From the NCBI GenBank assembly GCA_937960725.1, contig CALGOY010000310.1, positions 1 through 9,350 of the forward strand: a DNA stretch of 9,350 nt. Reading direction: 5' to 3'. The notes under the pieces are model-generated. The model ran no database searches. It was not told the DNA's origin and was given only the letters and a program-made list of their open reading frames with translations. The stretch's first letter is position 1, and each line of letters opens with the position of its first letter. Shown here one piece after another: positions 6,050 through 9,350 of the stretch. Source of the DNA: an uncultured Bacillota bacterium (GTDB lineage: Bacteria; Bacillota; Clostridia; Caldicoprobacterales; UBA3941). A program made the position numbers and the translations under genes.

Positions 6050-7237
6050 ATGATCAGTCAATATGATATAGGCATTATAGGAGCAGGTCCATCGGGAAGC
6101 TATGCTGCATATTTACTGGCCAAACGGGGATATAAAGTATTGCTTATAGATAAAGACAAATTTCCCAGGGATAAGTGCTGTGGAGGCTTTTTATCTACTA
6201 GAGCGCAAAAATATTTGGGGTCTTGGAAAGCAGATATGCCTATCCAAAATACTATATCTTCATTAAAGTTATATAGCCATAAAATGGAGTCTATCAAATG
6301 GGAAGCCTCTACTACACTAGGTGCAACCATTATGAGAAAAGACTTCGACAATTTTATTTTAAACAAGGCGATAGAGCAGGGGGCTAAATTTTATGGCGGC
6401 ATAATAGTCGATAAAATCGTAGAGGAGAGGGATAAAGTTCGAATATATACATCTGATAATGCATTTGACTGCAAAATACTAATAGGAGCAGATGGAGTTT
6501 TTAGCTTTACTGCAAAACATCTGGGGCTAGTACCTAAATTTTCTCCTTATAAAATGGGCTATACTTGCAGCCAGATAATAGAGCTAGAAGACGAGATAGT
6601 TGACAAGGCTACCATAGAGCTATATTGTATCCCCTTCTTAGGTGGCTTTGGCTGGTGCTTTCCGGTAAAAAATAGGTTTAATATAGGGGTTGGAGCATCA
6701 GCTTATGCTTATAAAAAATTACATAAATATTTTCATGAATTTCTTCACCGAGTATTTTCCAATAAGAATATATCAATTCCTGCTATTTCCCCAAGAGCTG
6801 CATTTATACCGGCAGGGGGATTTACTAGAAGGTTGTGCCAAGGTCGAACTTTACTGATTGGAGATGCATCGGGGGGCGTAGATCCTTTTTCAGGAGAGGG
6901 TTTAGAGCATGCTTTTCTCAGCGCTTCCCTGGCAGTAGATAGTATTTGTGCGGAGTCAATAGAATATCCTGATAGGATCTGCTATAGATACAGAACAAGT
7001 TATAATAGGAAAATAATGTTTGAACGCCGTTTGTCTTTGCTAGCAGCCATAGCTTCCTGGAAAAAAGGGGAGATGTTTTTCAATTTATTCAAGCACAATC
7101 CAAATGCTATGAATGCATTTGAAATTATTATGACATCCAGCTTTCCTTATAAATATATTTTTCGAAAGGGATTAACAAGATATATAGGTGGATATATGTT
7201 TGATGTTTTAAATCCTTTTAAGAAGCTGAATAAATGA
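6050..7237 (+). CDS. Geranylgeranyl-reductase-family FAD-dependent oxidoreductase
   Basis: This 395-residue flavoprotein has the fold of geranylgeranyl reductases and related PHBH-type oxidoreductases. Such enzymes hydrogenate isoprenoid chains of lipids, quinones or chlorophyll. The N-terminal dinucleotide-binding unit carries GAGPSG (11-16), followed by a strand ending in the acidic residue of LLID (31-34). The KCCGGFLSTRA loop (43-52) and MRKDFDNFI (95-103) are typical of the family. GADGVFS (146-152) and GDASGGVDPFSGEGLEHA (271-288) form the second FAD-contacting region. GGFGWCFPVKNRFNIGVGA (198-216) matches the substrate-domain G-x-x-W-x-FP signature. There is no transmembrane segment, but the C-terminus is basic and aromatic, which could favour membrane contact. 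Purine-rich AAGAGG lies 9 nt before the ATG. The substrate cannot be told from the sequence. It lies 62 nt upstream of gerA with no terminator between, so it may be cotranscribed with germination genes. I found no clear promoter in 5999-6049. Confidence 0.88.
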   Translation: MISQYDIGIIGAGPSGSYAAYLLAKRGYKVLLIDKDKFPRDKCCGGFLSTRAQKYLGSWKADMPIQNTISSLKLYSHKMESIKWEASTTLGATIMRKDFDNFILNKAIEQGAKFYGGIIVDKIVEERDKVRIYTSDNAFDCKILIGADGVFSFTAKHLGLVPKFSPYKMGYTCSQIIELEDEIVDKATIELYCIPFLGGFGWCFPVKNRFNIGVGASAYAYKKLHKYFHEFLHRVFSNKNISIPAISPRAAFIPAGGFTRRLCQGRTLLIGDASGGVDPFSGEGLEHAFLSASLAVDSICAESIEYPDRICYRYRTSYNRKIMFERRLSLLAAIASWKKGEMFFNLFKHNPNAMNAFEIIMTSSFPYKYIFRKGLTRYIGGYMFDVLNPFKKLNK

Positions 7238-7299
7238 AGCATTTCTGCACAAGCTATAGGGTGAAATGTTTTAAAATTATTGAAATTTTTGGAGGTACT

Positions 7300-8892
7300 A
7301 TGAAAATAATCGAAAAGAAGAAAAACCCGAAAAATCTAAAAATTATGAGCGAAAATGATCCGCCTAAGTTATCTTCTGAAGAAAAAGTAGACTTGACTCT
7401 TTCTAAAAGCGTTGAGGAAAATTTAGAAAAATTTAAAGCATTTTTAGAAGAAAGTTCGGATGCTGTGTTTAGGGAATTCAAGCTTGGTTCCCAAGGGATC
7501 CCCTGTGCCTTGGTCTACATCGATGGATTAGTTGATAAGACTATAATTCATAACCATATATTAAAGGGACTTATGTATGAGATTGCATTGCTGGAATCTA
7601 AACGTGGCGATGCTATAGATTTAGATAAAGCTTTTTCAGCGGTTAAAGAGCATGCATTAACTGTTGCTGATATTAAAATTAAGGACACTTTGGACGAATG
7701 TATGAAGTTCGTTATGTCTGGAGAAGTAGCATTGATGGTGGAGGGTTCAGATAAGATTATAATTGTAAGCGCTAGGGGATGGCCTACTAGAAGCATATCT
7801 GAACCTGAAACCGAGGGAGTTATACGCGGACCTAGAGAAGGTTTTACTGAAACATTAAGGATGAATACTGCCTTATTGAGAAGAAAATGCAAGGACCCCA
7901 ACATGGTTATTAAAACTATCAGTCTTGGCCGCAGGAGTAAAACAGACGTGGCCTACGTTTATATAAAGGGAATTGCAAATGAAGAATTGGTCGAAGAAGT
8001 TGAAAGACGGCTGGCAACTATTGATGTAGATCAAATAATGGAATCAGGGCAAGTAGAGCAGTGGATACAAGATAGCCCTCTATCTCCTTTCCCCCAAGTA
8101 CAGGTAACCGAAAGACCTGACATAACGGTAGCAGGATTGGTGGAGGGAAGGGTAGCTATTTTAGTAGATAATAGTCCTTTTGCGCTTATAGTTCCTGCGG
8201 GGATGTATCAATTCTATCAAAGCCCTGAGGATCATTACGATCGATGGATAATATCTTCGATTTTAAGGACTCTTCGTTGGATTGGCTCTCTTGTAGCAAC
8301 CTTCACTCCTGCAACCTATGTTGCAATAATTTCTTTTCATCCTGGTTTTTTGCCTACCCAGCTGGCCTTAGCCATAGCAGCTACTAGGGCTAATGTCCCT
8401 TTTCCAGCTTTCATAGAAGCGCTGCTTATGGAAACTACTATTGAACTTCTTAGAGAAGCTGGAGCAAGACTTCCTAAGCTCATTGGCCAAACCATCGGTA
8501 TTATAGGCGGTATCATAATTGGCGATGCAGCCGTCAAAGCTGGGATAACTAGCCCTACGATGGTATTAATTGTTGCAGTAACGGCTATAACTTCCTTTAT
8601 AATACCTAGCTATAGTGCTGCCATTGCTTTTAGAATCATTCGCTATCCGCTTATAATACTAGGAGCTAGCATGGGAATGTACGGAGTGATGTTAGGCTTT
8701 ATTGTTGTAAATATACATTTAGTCTCTCTTAAGAGCTTTGGTATGAATTATATGGCCCCTCAAGCACCGCTTATACCGCAGGATTGGAAAGATTTCATAA
8801 TTAGGCTTCCTCATAGTTTTCTGAAAAGAAGGCCTGTACAATACTATCCAGTAGATATTGATCGAGTAGATCAGGACGCGATTAAGAGGTGA
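7300..8892 (+). CDS. gerA: GerA-family spore germinant receptor subunit A
   Basis: This is the A subunit of a nutrient germinant receptor, located in the inner membrane of the dormant spore, where it acts with B and C subunits. It has 530 residues from the ATG at 7300, which follows GGAGG (7291-7295). An in-frame upstream ATG at 7234 overlaps the previous stop and has no ribosome binding site, and would add 22 unusual residues. The soluble N-terminal region (about 1-315) has a lysine-rich, acidic leader and DGLVDK (75-80). It also has RGPREGFTE (176-184), DSPLSPFPQ (258-266) and a VAILVDNSPFAL segment (285-296), all hallmarks of the family. The membrane domain (about 320-475) contains WIGSLVATFTPATYVAII (327-344), HPGFLPT (347-353), GDAAVKAGI (408-416) and several hydrophobic helices. 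A cytoplasmic basic tail follows. SpoVAF is a paralogue of similar sequence, but the following gerB-type gene favours a receptor operon. I cannot infer the germinant. Confidence 0.93.
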   Translation: MKIIEKKKNPKNLKIMSENDPPKLSSEEKVDLTLSKSVEENLEKFKAFLEESSDAVFREFKLGSQGIPCALVYIDGLVDKTIIHNHILKGLMYEIALLESKRGDAIDLDKAFSAVKEHALTVADIKIKDTLDECMKFVMSGEVALMVEGSDKIIIVSARGWPTRSISEPETEGVIRGPREGFTETLRMNTALLRRKCKDPNMVIKTISLGRRSKTDVAYVYIKGIANEELVEEVERRLATIDVDQIMESGQVEQWIQDSPLSPFPQVQVTERPDITVAGLVEGRVAILVDNSPFALIVPAGMYQFYQSPEDHYDRWIISSILRTLRWIGSLVATFTPATYVAIISFHPGFLPTQLALAIAATRANVPFPAFIEALLMETTIELLREAGARLPKLIGQTIGIIGGIIIGDAAVKAGITSPTMVLIVAVTAITSFIIPSYSAAIAFRIIRYPLIILGASMGMYGVMLGFIVVNIHLVSLKSFGMNYMAPQAPLIPQDWKDFIIRLPHSFLKRRPVQYYPVDIDRVDQDAIKR

Positions 8893-8896
8893 AAAA

Positions 8897-9350
8897 ATGA
8901 GAAGGACAAAGCAAGAATATCTTAGTTCTATCCAAGGCGGGGTTTTGGTATTATCTTCTGTTATTGGTACGGTTGTAGTAACACTTCCCCGCCTGGCAAC
9001 CCAAGCTGCTCAACACAGCGGAGTTCTTTCTGTTTTTTTATCAGGGTTAATATCCCTAGTTTTATCTATACTTGCAGTTCAACTAGGAAAACGTTTTTCC
9101 AATCAAACAATAATAGAATATTCTGCAACCATAGCAGGAAAAATTCCTGGGAAGTTAATTGGTGTATTAATCATTGTATATTCTATAATGGTAGCAGGCA
9201 CGGCGCTTAGGATATTTGCTGATACCTTAAAAATATTCATGCTGCCCAAGACGCCTATAGAGTTTATTATGGTAACGATGTTAATGGTAATTGTATATCT
9301 GATATATAAAGGCATTGGAGCAATTGCTAAAATTTCCGAAAGCTTTATTC
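8897..9350 (+). CDS. gerB: GerB-family germinant receptor permease subunit (3' end beyond window)
   Basis: An open frame starts at ATG 8897, 4 nt after the gerA stop, with AGAGGTG (8885-8891) overlapping that stop as ribosome binding site. It stays open for 151 codons to the window edge. The product starts MRRTKQEYLSSIQGG, then shows an APC-transporter-like first helix (about 12-31, ending in TLP). Three more hydrophobic segments lie at about 42-62, 87-108 and 119-137. This matches the N-terminal third to half of GerB-type proteins (usually about 360 residues), the membrane subunit thought to help form the germinant binding site. The very short spacing after gerA indicates translational coupling in one operon. 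A gerC lipoprotein gene may follow outside the window. Confidence 0.9.
   Translation, partial: MRRTKQEYLSSIQGGVLVLSSVIGTVVVTLPRLATQAAQHSGVLSVFLSGLISLVLSILAVQLGKRFSNQTIIEYSATIAGKIPGKLIGVLIIVYSIMVAGTALRIFADTLKIFMLPKTPIEFIMVTMLMVIVYLIYKGIGAIAKISESFI

Noticed and set aside
7548..7904. Minus-strand open frame of 118 codons
   Set aside because: It lies entirely within gerA, antisense to the conserved RGPREGFTE region.
9103..9315. Minus-strand open frame of 70 codons at the right edge
   Set aside because: It is antisense to the partial gerB, which has a ribosome binding site, tight spacing after gerA and typical permease helices.

Overview
The window looks like chromosome from a low-GC, endospore-forming anaerobe of the Clostridia (Firmicutes). 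Evidence for this is the AT-rich composition, strong AGGAGG-type ribosome binding sites, GTG and TTG starts, and a GerA/GerB spore-germinant-receptor pair at the right edge. I cannot name the species. There are eight protein-coding genes (one cut by the window end) and one tRNA.

Left part (1-254): a complete tRNA-Leu(UAA) with encoded CCA, followed by its own hairpin/T-tract terminator. A second, perfect 15-bp hairpin then serves the minus-strand genes that converge on it.

Minus-strand block (255-3696): reading right to left, this holds a small unrecognised 57-residue gene with a TTG start, then a GntP-family permease, then a class II (MOFRL-type) glycerate 2-kinase. Permease plus kinase form a plausible glycerate uptake and phosphorylation unit. 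It would deliver 2-phosphoglycerate to lower glycolysis or serine synthesis. A perfect 32-bp palindrome lies between the two. A 480-bp AT-rich gap upstream of the permease holds a weak promoter candidate and small repeats.

Plus-strand block (3905-end): first comes a 211-residue protein resembling phage Rad52/ERF-like single-strand annealing proteins, but without phage genes beside it. Next is a DUF1015 protein behind a near-consensus housekeeping promoter and ending in a clear terminator. Then comes a geranylgeranyl-reductase-family flavoprotein, followed after 62 nt by gerA and, 4 nt later, gerB, which runs off the window. No terminator is visible between the flavoprotein and gerA, so these three genes may form one transcript. 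That would place an isoprenoid-reductase-like enzyme in a spore germination locus.

I see no CRISPR array, insertion sequence, prophage module or clear attachment site. The most interesting items are the orphan annealing-protein homologue, the flavoprotein-ger linkage and the unrecognised small gene.
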